The notes beneath the pieces were generated by a model that did not search any database, was not told where the DNA came from, and saw only the letters and a program-made list of their open reading frames with translations. 64,000 bases of DNA from Pectobacterium punjabense (GTDB taxonomy: Bacteria; Pseudomonadota; Gammaproteobacteria; Enterobacterales; Enterobacteriaceae): NCBI RefSeq assembly GCF_012427845.1, contig NZ_CP038498.1, positions 496,001 to 560,000 of the forward strand, in the 5' to 3' direction. The position numbers were made by a program, and so were the translations under genes. Numbering within the stretch: the stretch's first letter is position 1; each line of letters begins with the position of its first letter. This document shows positions 1-10,277 of this stretch, one piece after another.

Positions 1-1258
<1,258 letters not shown>

Positions 1259-1525
1259 TTAAAGACAAAGGCGGGGGCAACGGCTAGAATGTGACACTCC
1301 GTAATACTTTCCCGCCGTTGCGTTAACATAACCTGTGTTAATCTTAACGACGTAGCGAACCTGTTTTGGTGACTATAAGCAGGTTCTGATACAACTGCTC
1401 AAACGCAATGTGTTGTAATACAGTCTTAGCTAAGAGGGCTGCCAAAAATGAGTATAAATGGCGCGTTAGCGAAGAAACTATCGATTTTCCTGCAAAAAGA
1501 CAAGTTTTCACAGGCGTAATTAAGC

Positions 1526-2641
1526 GTGATCATCATTCGATATCTGGTACGGGAAACCTTTAAGAGCCAACTGGCGATCCTTTTCATTCTGCTACTGATT
1601 TTCTTTTGTCAGAAATTAGTACGGATATTGGGCGCCGCTGTTGATGGTGAAATCCCGACAAATTTGGTTATCTCCCTGTTGGGATTGGGCGTGCCAGAGA
1701 TGGTGCAGCTCATCCTGCCATTAAGTCTGTTTCTTGGCGTATTGATGACGTTTGGCCGCCTCTATGCGGAAAGCGAGATCACCGTCATGCACGCCTGCGG
1801 ATTAGGCAAACGCGTGTTGCTGAAAGCCGCGCTGGCCTTGGCTGTATTCACTGCCATCATCGCAACGATTAACGTCACGTGGCTCAGCCCGTGGTCGTCA
1901 CGGCATCAGGAAGAAGTGTTGGCAGAAGCGAAAGCCAATCCTGGCATGGCCGCCTTGGTAGAAGGACAGTTCCAATCTGCACAAGGTGGCAATGCGGTGC
2001 TGTTTGTCGGCAATGTGAAAGGATCGGAGTTTCAGCACGTTTTTCTGGCACAGCTGCGGCCCAGCGGTAACGCACGACCTTCTGTTGTCGTGGCCGATCG
2101 TGGTCATATCACGCCAAACGAAGAGGGGGCGCAGGTTGTGACGTTGGATAACGGATCGCGTTACGAAGGCACTGCGCTACTGCGCGACTTCCGTATCACG
2201 GATTTCACCAACTATCAGGCTGTGATTGGCCACCAGAGCGTGACGCTAAATAATAGCGACGTGCAGCAAATGGATATGTCAACCCTCTGGCATTCGGATG
2301 CGCACGATGCGCGCGCAGAGTTCCACTGGCGGCTGACGTTGATTATTTCGGTGCTGATCATGGCGCTAATGGTGGTGCCGCTGAGCGTGGTGAATCCACG
2401 TCAGGGACGGGTGCTGAGTATGCTGCCTGCGATGCTGCTGTACCTGATCTTCTTTCTGCTGCAAAGCTCGCTGCGTTCTAACGCCAGTAAAGGGAAAATT
2501 GATCCGATGGTATGGGTCTGGTTGACCAACCTGATGTACTTTGGCATCGCGGTGATGCTTAACCTATGGGATACCGTGCCGATGCGCAAAGTGCGCGCTC
2601 GCTTTAAGCCCCGTCCCCTTAGAATCCAAGGAGCGGCCTGA
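1526..2641 (+). CDS. lptF: LPS export system permease LptF
   Basis: Inner-membrane subunit of the LptB2FGC transporter, which extracts lipopolysaccharide from the inner membrane and pushes it along the Lpt bridge. The 371-residue protein begins MIIIRYLVRETFKSQ and contains TM helices near residues 15-35, 60-80 and 100-120. A periplasmic beta-jellyroll region covers about 130-260 and three C-terminal TM helices follow. PLSVVNPRQGR is a conserved family stretch after the jellyroll. The start is GTG, as in E. coli as I recall it. The stop TGA overlaps the lptG ATG by one base, so the two subunits are translationally coupled. Confidence 0.97.
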   Translation: MIIIRYLVRETFKSQLAILFILLLIFFCQKLVRILGAAVDGEIPTNLVISLLGLGVPEMVQLILPLSLFLGVLMTFGRLYAESEITVMHACGLGKRVLLKAALALAVFTAIIATINVTWLSPWSSRHQEEVLAEAKANPGMAALVEGQFQSAQGGNAVLFVGNVKGSEFQHVFLAQLRPSGNARPSVVVADRGHITPNEEGAQVVTLDNGSRYEGTALLRDFRITDFTNYQAVIGHQSVTLNNSDVQQMDMSTLWHSDAHDARAEFHWRLTLIISVLIMALMVVPLSVVNPRQGRVLSMLPAMLLYLIFFLLQSSLRSNASKGKIDPMVWVWLTNLMYFGIAVMLNLWDTVPMRKVRARFKPRPLRIQGAA

Positions 2642-3717
2642 TGTTTGGTGTATTAGACCGCTATATCGGTAAAACGATTTTCACCACCATCATGACAACA
2701 TTGTTCATGTTGGTGTCGCTCTCCGGCATCATCAAGTTTGTCGACCAACTGCGTAAAGTCGGGCAGGGCGAGTATTCGGCGCTGGGCGCGGGGCTGTATA
2801 CGCTGCTTAGCGTCCCAAAAGACATTGAGACTTTCTTTCCTATGGCTGCACTACTCGGTGCGCTGCTGGGATTGGGTCAGCTCGCGACCCGCAGCGAGCT
2901 GGTGGTGATGCAGGCTTCAGGTTTCACCCGCTTGCAGATCGCGACTGCCGTGATGAAAACAGCGATCCCACTGGTATTGCTGACGATGGCGATTGGTGAG
3001 TGGGTTTCTCCGCAAGGGGAGCAGATGGCGCGTAATTACCGTTCTCAGATGATCTCCGGTGGGTCGATGATCTCTACGCAGGGCGGACTGTGGGCAAAAG
3101 ATGGTAATGACTTTATCTATATTGAACGGGTAGTCGGCGATAAAGAGCTGTCTGGCGTCAACATTTATCACTTCGACGATCGGAACAAACTCCTGTCGGT
3201 ACGCTACGCGGCCTCCGCTGAGTTTGATAAGGACAGGAATGTCTGGAATCTCTCGCAAGTTGATGAATCTGATTTGAGCGACGGCAAACAAATTGGTGGC
3301 AGTCAGACGCTCAGTGGCGAATGGAAAACCAACCTGACGCCGGATAAACTGGGTGTGGTGGCGCTGGAACCTAATGCGTTATCGATTCGTGGGTTGCATG
3401 ATTACGCCAAATACTTGAAACAGAGTGGTCAGGAATCAAGCCGCTACCAGCTCAATATGTGGAGTAAGATCTTTGCGCCGGTCTCGGTGGCGGTGATGAT
3501 GCTTATGGCAGTCTCTTTCATCTTTGGCCCGCTGCGTAGCGTGTCAGCAGGTTCACGTATCGTGATAGGGATCAGCTTCGGCTTTCTCTTCTACCTGCTG
3601 AATGAGATTTTCCGTCCACTTAGCCTGGTTTATGGTATTCCACCGATATTGGGCGCGGTGTTGCCTAGCTCGGTATTTTTATTCATCAGCGTGGCCTTGC
3701 TGTTGAAACGGCGATAG
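2641..3717 (+). CDS. lptG: LPS export system permease LptG
   Basis: Second transmembrane subunit of the LptB2FG ABC transporter; it pairs with LptF and has the same 3 TM + periplasmic jellyroll + 3 TM plan. The 358-residue length fits the E. coli protein (360). The N-terminal MFGVLDRYIGKTI and the C-terminal run of hydrophobic helices are typical. It starts at the last base of the lptF stop codon, and a rho-independent terminator follows 21 bp after its stop. Both genes are essential in E. coli, so this is fixed core sequence. Confidence 0.97.
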   Translation: MFGVLDRYIGKTIFTTIMTTLFMLVSLSGIIKFVDQLRKVGQGEYSALGAGLYTLLSVPKDIETFFPMAALLGALLGLGQLATRSELVVMQASGFTRLQIATAVMKTAIPLVLLTMAIGEWVSPQGEQMARNYRSQMISGGSMISTQGGLWAKDGNDFIYIERVVGDKELSGVNIYHFDDRNKLLSVRYAASAEFDKDRNVWNLSQVDESDLSDGKQIGGSQTLSGEWKTNLTPDKLGVVALEPNALSIRGLHDYAKYLKQSGQESSRYQLNMWSKIFAPVSVAVMMLMAVSFIFGPLRSVSAGSRIVIGISFGFLFYLLNEIFRPLSLVYGIPPILGAVLPSSVFLFISVALLLKRR

Positions 3718-3738
3718 AACTCAACGAGTCTTAGAAAG

Positions 3739-3772
3739 AAGCGCCGTGCGAATGAACCCTCGGCGCTTTTTT
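3739..3772 (+). terminator. Rho-independent terminator after lptFG
   Basis: AAGCGCCG at 3739-3746 pairs with CGGCGCTT from 3761, and the T-run continues to 3772. It lies directly after the lptG stop codon and ends the lptFG transcript. Confidence 0.9.
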
Positions 3773-3880
3773 ATTGTTCGCTAAAACGTTCATACCACAC
3801 AATATTGACGGCAAAGTAGCCATAACGCGTTGCTAAAGATGATTTTTTCAGCACTTAGCCGAGTGTAGAGTGGATTAACG

Positions 3881-3908
3881 TTGCGCGTGAGCCATCAAAC
3901 GGTATAAT
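3881..3908 (+). promoter_or_regulatory. Sigma70 promoter of the tRNA-Leu gene
   Basis: TTGCGC at 3881-3886 and a perfect TATAAT at 3903-3908 are separated by 16 bp. A GC-rich discriminator (GCACCC) follows, as in stringently controlled tRNA promoters, and the mature tRNA starts 29 bp after the -10 box. Confidence 0.85.
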
Positions 3909-3936
3909 GCACCCGTTTTCCGCATACTACTTCTGT

Positions 3937-4021
3937 GCCGAAGTGGCGAAATCGGTAGACGCAGTTGATTCAAAATCAACCGTAGAAATACGTGCCGGTT
4001 CGAGTCCGGCCTTCGGCACCA
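3937..4021 (+). tRNA. leuX: tRNA-Leu, anticodon CAA (leuX type)
   Basis: The 85-nt gene starts GCCGAAG and ends CTTCGGCACCA, so the acceptor stem pairs perfectly and CCA is encoded. The anticodon stem GTTGA/TCAAC encloses TTCAAAA with CAA at 3971-3973, reading UUG codons. The class II variable arm and the GGTTCGAGTCC T-arm are present. Its 3' end is a well-known integration target for P4-type islands, and an integrase gene begins 200 bp downstream, so attL is expected inside this gene. Confidence 0.97.
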
Positions 4022-4033
4022 TAGTATGTAAAT

Positions 4034-4057
4034 AGACCTCAACTGAGGTCTTTTTTT
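4034..4057 (+). terminator. Terminator of tRNA-Leu
   Basis: AGACCTC (4034-4040), loop AACT, GAGGTCT (4045-4051), then a T-run to 4057, immediately after the tRNA. It either belongs to the tRNA transcript or came in with the island at the attachment site. Confidence 0.85.
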
Positions 4058-4220
4058 ATGTCTAAAATCCGCGCCACACAAGGCTTCACCCGAATTTTCT
4101 GTCAACGGAAGTCAATCTGACTCCACCCACATCAATCTGCTTGTGAGTATAGAACCGAGTATATATGCTGGTTCGATATTGCCTATATACTCACAGCAGG
4201 ATTATGGAAGGATAACCATC

Positions 4221-5483
4221 ATGGCCCTGACAGATACCAAGGTACGTTCTGCTAAACCCGAGGAAAAAGAGTATTCGCTGGTTGATGGCGACGGCATGTT
4301 TTTGCTGATCCATCCCAACGGCTCAAAATACTGGCGCTTTCGTTTTCGCTTCGGTGGTAAACAGCACCTGATGGCGTTTGGCGTCTATCCCGAAGTTTCA
4401 CTGGCTGATGCCAGACAGAAGCGTGAAGCCGCAAGAAAATTGGTCGCTGCGGGTATTGATCCGCGTGAGCAAAAACGTGCGGTACAAGAAGAACAGGCGA
4501 AGGCGGTATTCACTTTTGAGTTTGTAGCTCGGGAGTGGCACGCCACCAATAAAAAGTGGTCGGAAGAGCACAGTCGCCGCGTGCTGAAAAGTCTGGAAGA
4601 TAATCTTTTCTCCGCTATTGGTAAACGCAACATTGCTGAGCTCAAAACGCGTGATCTGCTTGCGCCCATCAAGGCAGTGGAACAGTCAGGCCGCCTCGAA
4701 GTCGCATCACGACTTCAGCAACGTACAACCGCAATAATGCGCTATGCGGTACAAAGCGGATTAATTGACTACAATCCGGCACAAGAAATGGCGGGTGCCG
4801 TAGCGTCAAGCAACCGGCAACATCGCCCTGCACTGGAATTAAAGCATACTCCCGAATTGCTTCGGCGAATTGATAGTTATATTGGCAGACCATTAACGCG
4901 TCTGGCGGTCGAATTAACACTACTGATCTTTATCCGCTCCAGCGAACTGCGCTTTGCCCGTTGGTCGGAAATCGATTTTGAAACCTCAATGTGGACTATC
5001 CCTCCTGAGAGAAAACCGATAGAGGGTGTGAAGCACTCTCATCGTGGCTCAAAAATGCGTACTCCGCATTTGGTGCCGCTTTCTTGTCAGGCGTTGGTTA
5101 TTTTGAAGCAAATACAGCAATTCAGCGGCAACCATGAATTGATCTTTATTGGCGATCACGATCCGTGTAAGCCGATGAGTGAAAACACGGTGAATAAGGC
5201 GCTGCGGGTTATGGGGTATGACACGAAGGTTGAAGTCTGCGGACACGGCTTCAGGACAATGGCCTGTAGCTCGCTGATTGAGTCGGGGTTATGGTCGAGG
5301 GATGCAGTGGAACGGCAGATGAGCCATATGGAACGTAACTCAGTACGAGCGGCGTATATCCATAAGGCGGAGCACCTGGATGAGCGTAGGCTAATGCTGC
5401 AATGGTGGGCGGATTATCTGGATGCTAATCGGCAGAAGGCGGTGAGTGCGTTTGATTTTGGGAAGCTGGCGGCTAATGCATAA
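4221..5483 (+). CDS. P4-type tyrosine recombinase (island integrase)
   Basis: Site-specific recombinase that integrates and excises the island at the adjacent tRNA-Leu gene. The 420-residue protein begins MALTDTKVRSAKPEEKEYSL, the usual N-terminal DUF4102 arm-binding domain of P4-type integrases. Catalytic residues are visible: Arg in IRSSELR, the HGFR box (GHGFRTMA) and Tyr in RAAYIHK near the C-terminus. The frame is open to 4143, but 4221 is preferred: it has AAGGA upstream and matches the family N-terminus. It appears intact and has the usual orientation next to its tRNA. Confidence 0.95.
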   Translation: MALTDTKVRSAKPEEKEYSLVDGDGMFLLIHPNGSKYWRFRFRFGGKQHLMAFGVYPEVSLADARQKREAARKLVAAGIDPREQKRAVQEEQAKAVFTFEFVAREWHATNKKWSEEHSRRVLKSLEDNLFSAIGKRNIAELKTRDLLAPIKAVEQSGRLEVASRLQQRTTAIMRYAVQSGLIDYNPAQEMAGAVASSNRQHRPALELKHTPELLRRIDSYIGRPLTRLAVELTLLIFIRSSELRFARWSEIDFETSMWTIPPERKPIEGVKHSHRGSKMRTPHLVPLSCQALVILKQIQQFSGNHELIFIGDHDPCKPMSENTVNKALRVMGYDTKVEVCGHGFRTMACSSLIESGLWSRDAVERQMSHMERNSVRAAYIHKAEHLDERRLMLQWWADYLDANRQKAVSAFDFGKLAANA

Positions 5484-5495
5484 TAAATAACAGAT

Positions 5496-5521
5496 TGTAA
5501 CTCTGGTTTGATCGAGTTACA
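5496..5521 (+). terminator. Hairpin after the integrase
   Basis: TGTAACTC (5496-5503) and GAGTTACA (5514-5521) form an 8-bp stem with a 10-nt loop 12 bp after the integrase stop. There is no strong T-run after it, so termination is only a guess. Confidence 0.4.
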
Positions 5522-5697
5522 GCTTGCTTATATGGATAGGAACACTATTCGTTGAACGTATAACCATCCCCAGTATCTTGAGCTGTACCTAGCATATAAG
5601 CAGTGCTAGAAGAATGAGCAACGCGTGGCGTACTATTGGAGTTTACAGCAGTATGCTTCAATAGTAGCAGCTAGTTTTACGTGTTTGACTTGGTTAA

Positions 5698-5931
5698 TCA
5701 TGTGCTTTTGAGCAGAAGCCGTTTACTAGTCATGAACGAGCCAACAACGTAAAAAAGCGCGATGTGTTCGTTAGGTACGGTGAGCAAGACATAGAAGATG
5801 CCAAAGTGTTAGAGCTGCCGCCTTTTGACCAATTTGGTAGCAAAACACAAATCCGGCGGGGAATTTTTGGTGGCGTAGAACAGTATACCCAAGCTGTACA
5901 GGAACTGGCGCTCTACGACATATCCGAATAA
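5698..5931 (+). pseudogene. Type I restriction subunit HsdR, C-terminal remnant
   Basis: An open frame with no start codon in context reads FEQKPFTSHERANN, RDVFVRYGEQ, LELPPFDQFGS and FGGVEQYTQAVQELALY before its stop. This is the order of motifs at the C-terminus of type I R subunits (helicase/translocase and nuclease polypeptide). The YGEQ motif runs straight into DIEDAKVL, whereas intact relatives have roughly twenty more residues between these blocks, so there is an internal deletion as well as loss of the main body. No hsdM or hsdS lies nearby. It is debris from an older cargo block of the island. Confidence 0.6.
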
Positions 5932-6177
5932 AAACAGGCTTGATTAAACGACGAGCCATCACCGCCTGAAGCCAGCGGAAAAGTTCCCTTGTGGGTGTAC
6001 CACTTTAAGTTCTCCTAGACCCTACCGAATTCAACAAAACCCCGTTATATTCATTGGTACCACTAGGACTTTCTGTCGCTGATCTCCACTGAAGTCAACC
6101 CAGCATACTGGAAATCAAGTCGATGTTAAGGGCCTATATGGGGCTCTTCTTGTTCAATGACCATTAGGGCCCCCAGC

Positions 6178-6312
6178 ATGCGACTTAATGCTCGACAGAT
6201 AGGAACCGCCAAGCGACAAGATAAAGAGTACAAACTCACTGACGGCGCAGGTCTTTATTTTCTGACAAATCCGAACGGAGCCAAATATTGGCGTTTGAAG
6301 TATGGAGAGTGA
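6178..6312 (+). pseudogene. Second P4-type integrase, 44-residue N-terminal fragment
   Basis: From the ATG at 6178 the frame reads MRLNARQIGTAKRQDKEYKL, then TDGAGLYFLTNPNGAKYWRL, and stops. This is the DUF4102 N-terminus of a P4/IntS-type integrase and parallels residues 1-44 of the intact integrase at 4221, with a clearly different sequence. The rest of the gene is gone; its place is taken by a transposase fragment in another frame that starts around 6288. It indicates an earlier integrative element at this tRNA. Confidence 0.7.
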
Positions 6313-6482
6313 TGAATGAGCATCCGCGGAATAACCGTTATTTTAAAAATATCCGCGAGTTTCGAGATGCGATATCCAATTTTTTCATCCGTACGCGGCC
6401 AGAAATAGGTAATAAAATAAACCTCGAATTTACGATAATTTTCAGGATATCAAATCTGCGCCTTGAAGTTTATTGGATATAA
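6288..6482 (+). pseudogene. IS630-like transposase C-terminal fragment
   Basis: The frame contains EVWRVMNEHPRNNRYFKN and IREFRDAISNFF. These resemble the end of IS630/DDE-superfamily transposases, where a conserved LWK.MN.H...NRY block precedes REF...I..FF. It joins the integrase fragment at about 6295-6310 with no remaining upstream catalytic region. The junction looks like an old insertion or deletion scar. No inverted repeats could be assigned. Confidence 0.5.
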
Positions 6483-6916
6483 CGTATTGTAGGGATAAAA
6501 TTCATAATCCGATTGGTATAAGACCGGGTAATAAGCCTGGCCAGTTCTGATATCCGAGAAAATTAGCCGTTTTCTCACAGAGACTACGAACGAAGTAGTG
6601 CAAAATGGTATCGCTGTATGCTATTTTTTCTATTGCTTACTCAATAGATTTATTTATATTTAATTGATATTAAAATTTTTATTTAATTCATTTTTTTCAC
6701 CGAGTTCAAAGGTGCTATCCTCGAATCGGCTGATAATATAGCCGCCCTTGGCCTTTACTTCATTATAAAACAGACAATTACACAATTTAAATTACAGTCT
6801 CTAAAAAATCCACCGTAACTTCCAGTTGCTCCTCGTATATGACGTCGAGCGGGCACTGAGCAAAGTATCGCAGCATTAATAACATGTTATAAAGCTTTCA
6901 AGGTTTTTTCTACTGT
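6483..6916. other. AT-rich stretch without a recognised gene
   Basis: No convincing coding frame. The part around 6620-6690 is strongly AT-rich. It separates the integrase/IS debris from the GlxA-type regulator gene, which is transcribed towards it. Confidence 0.5.
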
Positions 6917-7888
6917 TTACAATGTAGCTAATTGACCATTATTAAATGCGCTTCGGTAGAATGAGGGAGATACGTGCATTTGGACAGTAAAGTGCTGTCG
7001 CAGAGACTGCGATGTTCCAAACCCGACTTCCATCGCTATTTGTTCTATGGAAAGCTCCGTAGTTTCAAGAAGCTGTTGAGCTTTGCTTATCCGCTCTGCC
7101 GTAAGCCATTTTTTGACAGTCGTCCCCGTCACTTCACGAAAACGCCTGGTAAAATTTCTGCGGCTCATCCTCGCAGCATCAGCAAGTTCGTCGACCAGAA
7201 TAGGTTCGGCCAGATGTTCTCTGGCCCAGTCCATCACGCCGGAGAGACGACCTTCCCCCGGCAACTGAGGTACCGGTTTTTCAATGTACTGAGCTTGTCC
7301 TCCCTGCCTGTGAGGAGGAGTGACAAGAAGTCTGGCCACTCGGTTGGCTACACCAGCACCGTGTCGCTCACGAACGATGTTAAGGCAGCAGTCTATGGCT
7401 GCTACGGTGCCTGCTGACGTGGTGATATTTCCGTCTCGGAGATAGAGTACATCCGGATGAAATTTAGAGGCCGGAAATCGTCTGGCAAAAAGTTCTCTGT
7501 ATGCCCAGTGTGTCGTTGCCTGCCTACCATCAAGTAAACCAGCATCGCCCAGTACGAACGTCCCGAGACTCAGTCCGACAATTTGTGCGCCACCTGCATG
7601 CGCCTTTCGAAGAGCGTCCGTTAAAGCAACCGGCGCAATGATCTCAGGATGTTTCCATGAAGGGGCTACGACAATATCGGCATCAGCCATCGCATCCAGG
7701 CAACTGGGAACATCAATTTCCATCCCCTGATCGCACGTTATTCGCCCAGGTTCTGGTGCACAGTAGAATACCTCATAAGGCGGTAAGCCTGTGGGCACGG
7801 GATTGACACCAAATACAATGCCAGGAACAGACAGATGGAACAAACTGACGCCGTTGAAGGCAAGCACGGCAACTTTAATTGTTTTCAT
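6917..7888 (-). CDS. GlxA-type AraC-family transcriptional regulator (DJ-1/PfpI + HTH)
   Basis: Probable DNA-binding regulator of 323 residues. Residues about 5-170 form a DJ-1/PfpI-like class I glutamine amidotransferase fold (AGLLDGRQATTHW is the family stretch after the nucleophile elbow). The elbow reads GLSLGTF where relatives often have a Cys, so enzymatic activity is unlikely. A C-terminal AraC double helix-turn-helix (about 225-310) includes SRRNFTRRFREVTG and AMEVGFGTSQSLRQHF. It is divergent from the OsmC gene with a 127-bp gap, so it may control that gene and itself. The signal is not identifiable. Confidence 0.85.
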   Translation of the reverse strand: MKTIKVAVLAFNGVSLFHLSVPGIVFGVNPVPTGLPPYEVFYCAPEPGRITCDQGMEIDVPSCLDAMADADIVVAPSWKHPEIIAPVALTDALRKAHAGGAQIVGLSLGTFVLGDAGLLDGRQATTHWAYRELFARRFPASKFHPDVLYLRDGNITTSAGTVAAIDCCLNIVRERHGAGVANRVARLLVTPPHRQGGQAQYIEKPVPQLPGEGRLSGVMDWAREHLAEPILVDELADAARMSRRNFTRRFREVTGTTVKKWLTAERISKAQQLLETTELSIEQIAMEVGFGTSQSLRQHFTVQMHVSPSFYRSAFNNGQLATL

Positions 7889-8015
7889 TCAAACGCTGAC
7901 GGAGTAAAAAATATTTTGGCCCAATTATAGCGAAAATAGATGTTAAGGCCAGTGGCGAGGAAAATATTTGTGCATGACAATGCCGGTTCAACTTTACAAA
8001 CGGAAGAATTTAATC

Positions 8016-8456
8016 GTGGCAAAACTAAACACAGAGCTTAAAACAACTTGGACCGGCACATTGAAGGGGAACGGGAAAATTCAGGGAGATGATCTGGATG
8101 TTGGCATCGCGATACCCGCGAGTTTTGGCGGAAGCGGTGCAGGAGCCGAGCCTAACACTTTCTTAATTTCGTCTGCCGCTGCGTGTTATGCCATGACTCT
8201 CATCGGTATGCTTGAAGCAAGGAAGATCCAGGTTGTTGATTTAGAAGTGAAGACTAAAGGCACGGAGTCTAAAGAGGCGGGGATCGGTGTTGCTCATAGC
8301 GTTCTGCTTACCGTATCCTCAGAAACAAGTCAGGAGGGGATCGACACGGCAGCGAAACTGATCGTTTCGGCAGAAAAATCATGCATGATTGGCAATATAC
8401 TTCGCAACTCGGGATTTGTGTTTAACGTCAATGGTGAAGTCATGATCCAGAAATAG
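8016..8456 (+). CDS. OsmC/Ohr-family peroxiredoxin
   Basis: Small thiol peroxidase of the OsmC family, which reduces organic hydroperoxides in the cytosol. Both catalytic cysteines are visible: SSAAACYAMTL and AEKSCMIGNIL. The frame is open from 7968, but the GTG at 8016 (giving MAKLNTELKTTW, 146 residues) has GGAAG at a suitable distance and fits the family N-terminus. It is divergent from the GlxA-type regulator and convergent with the alcohol dehydrogenase gene. Electrophile or peroxide response is a reasonable guess for the trio. Confidence 0.8.
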   Translation: MAKLNTELKTTWTGTLKGNGKIQGDDLDVGIAIPASFGGSGAGAEPNTFLISSAAACYAMTLIGMLEARKIQVVDLEVKTKGTESKEAGIGVAHSVLLTVSSETSQEGIDTAAKLIVSAEKSCMIGNILRNSGFVFNVNGEVMIQK

Positions 8457-8557
8457 CACGGCGCACCGAGGCCACATGGTGCCGGTTGCTAAGGTTGCTA
8501 ACATCGAACTGAAAAACGGGCACCTTTATACTGATTCAATTTTAATCTATGATTCGT

Positions 8558-9583
8558 TCAGGTATGATCCATAGTGAGTACCATACGGAACTTAACCTGC
8601 CCGCTGCGCATTTTCTCAAAGGCCTCTTGCGCATACGCAAGAGCACGCGTTTCCAACTTCGCTCGCACTCCCGTAAGCAGACTGAAATTCAGTGCTTTTT
8701 CTAACTCAATGGCCGTACCGGTTATGGTGCCGTTTACTATTAATTCCCGCCCAACCAACAAACCCGGGATAAAAGTCAGAGGCTCTTTTCCCACTCCGAC
8801 GATCATCATGCATCCTTGCGGAACTAGCGCAGATAACAGAGGCGATGTGGAATGACTGTCTGTTATGGTCGACAGAATTACTTTCGCGCCGCCAAGTGCC
8901 TTAATCGCTTCCACTGCATCTTGCTTACGCGTATCAATGAAGTAATGTGCTCCGAGCTCGATAATCTCGTGCGCAATATCTTCGCCTCGCCCTATCGCAA
9001 TCACGCGAAACCCCATCTTTCTGGCATATTGCACTGCGAGATGCCCTAGGCCCCCCATCCCTTGAATAGCAACCGTATCGCCAGCCTGTGCATGGGATTT
9101 CTTTAGCGCATTGAATGTCGCGATCCCGGCGCAAAGTAGCGGTGCGGCTTCTACAGATAACAAGTCGTCAGGAATCGCTACCAGCCCCGTTTCACGTACC
9201 AGCATATACTCGGCGTAACCTCCGTCACGTGAACTACCCGTAACCGGCTGGTTTTCACAAAGGTTAAAGTGGCCGAGCCGGCATTGTTCGCAGGCATTGC
9301 AGTGGCCGCCTAAACGCCCAACGCCGACCCGCTGCCCAGGTTTCAGCCAGGCAGGTAGTGGGCCTGATATTTTGCAGATCGTACCGACCACTTCATGGCC
9401 GGGAACGCGCGGATATTCAACGCCCTTTTCCGTACCGTCGATGACGCCGGAATCCGCTCCGCAAACACCACAGGCTTCGACTTTTATCAGCACCTCGCCT
9501 GGACCGGGCTCAGGAAGCTTTTTTTCCACCATCTCCAGTTGACCAGGGCGTGTGACCTGCATCGACTTATATGTCTGTTTCAT
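8558..9583 (-). CDS. Zinc-dependent alcohol dehydrogenase (MDR superfamily)
   Basis: 341-residue medium-chain dehydrogenase/reductase oxidising alcohols or reducing aldehydes with NAD(P). The catalytic zinc region shows ACGVCGAD and GHEVVG. The structural zinc site has four Cys in CNACEQCRLGHFNLC. The Rossmann motif is GMGGLGHLAVQYARK. The start at 9583 gives MKQTYKSMQVTRPGQ; MQVTRPGQ six residues later is an alternative. The substrate cannot be read from sequence. The gene converges on the OsmC gene, with about 100 bp between the stops. Confidence 0.85.
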   Translation of the reverse strand: MKQTYKSMQVTRPGQLEMVEKKLPEPGPGEVLIKVEACGVCGADSGVIDGTEKGVEYPRVPGHEVVGTICKISGPLPAWLKPGQRVGVGRLGGHCNACEQCRLGHFNLCENQPVTGSSRDGGYAEYMLVRETGLVAIPDDLLSVEAAPLLCAGIATFNALKKSHAQAGDTVAIQGMGGLGHLAVQYARKMGFRVIAIGRGEDIAHEIIELGAHYFIDTRKQDAVEAIKALGGAKVILSTITDSHSTSPLLSALVPQGCMMIVGVGKEPLTFIPGLLVGRELIVNGTITGTAIELEKALNFSLLTGVRAKLETRALAYAQEAFEKMRSGQVKFRMVLTMDHT

Positions 9584-10277
9584 ACTTTATCCCCACACTA
9601 CTTATCGGACTCTTGCTCTGGCGTAACCAATGACACCAACCAGATAGGCTGAAAATACATTCGACGTTTCACTGACGATTCTGGTCAGACGGTGACTCCA
9701 AGGCCCGTCATTTTTACAGGCTTTACGGTACAGAATGACCGGTCGGTAAAGACAAGCCGCACGATGTTGCGATCGGGTGAACGGCCACTCGACCTTTAAC
9801 AAATCCTGTATGCGGATGCCTAGCCTATTTGCAAAAATAGTCACCCCAGCGAGTTAGGTATAACCACCGTCGCTTCGCGTACCCTGGTGCCTGTCAAGCA
9901 TCAAACGTTGGCCCAATAAATCCAAACAGGGCATATTTCCTTTTCCAGCAGTCAGAAAAACAGAGTGCGACATACTTTGTTTGGGACTTTCTAGGTGCCG
10001 ATGCTACGCTAGTCATGGAGTCACGTGCTAGAGGGGAAACAATCAGTAATGACGTTATCACTGTCCAATGATCGCATCCGTCATTATCAACTGAATGAAT
10101 CTGGTGATAACGCATCCTAAACGCAGCCCCCCTGTCATCGATATGAATAATCCGTAGCCCCCATTTCCGCGGCCAATCTACAACCTGAAAATCTATTATA
10201 TCTCAGTACCGAGCAATTCCCCGGCCACTTGTGGGTGGGGGAGCAAATTTTGGCGACATGCGCTCAGTACAGTGTGG
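9584..10277. other. 694-bp intergenic stretch without recognisable genes
   Basis: Two short minus-strand frames (about 9602-9844 and 9894-10115) have no recognisable family, poor start contexts and basic, Trp/Cys-scattered compositions typical of chance frames. I could not identify an IS remnant or a structured element. It probably contains decayed sequence between two cargo blocks. Confidence 0.4.

Noticed and set aside
3875..4105. Minus-strand frame across tRNA-Leu
   Set aside because: It only translates the tRNA and its terminator; the RPDSNRHVFLR-like string is a known artefact of tRNA antisense reading.
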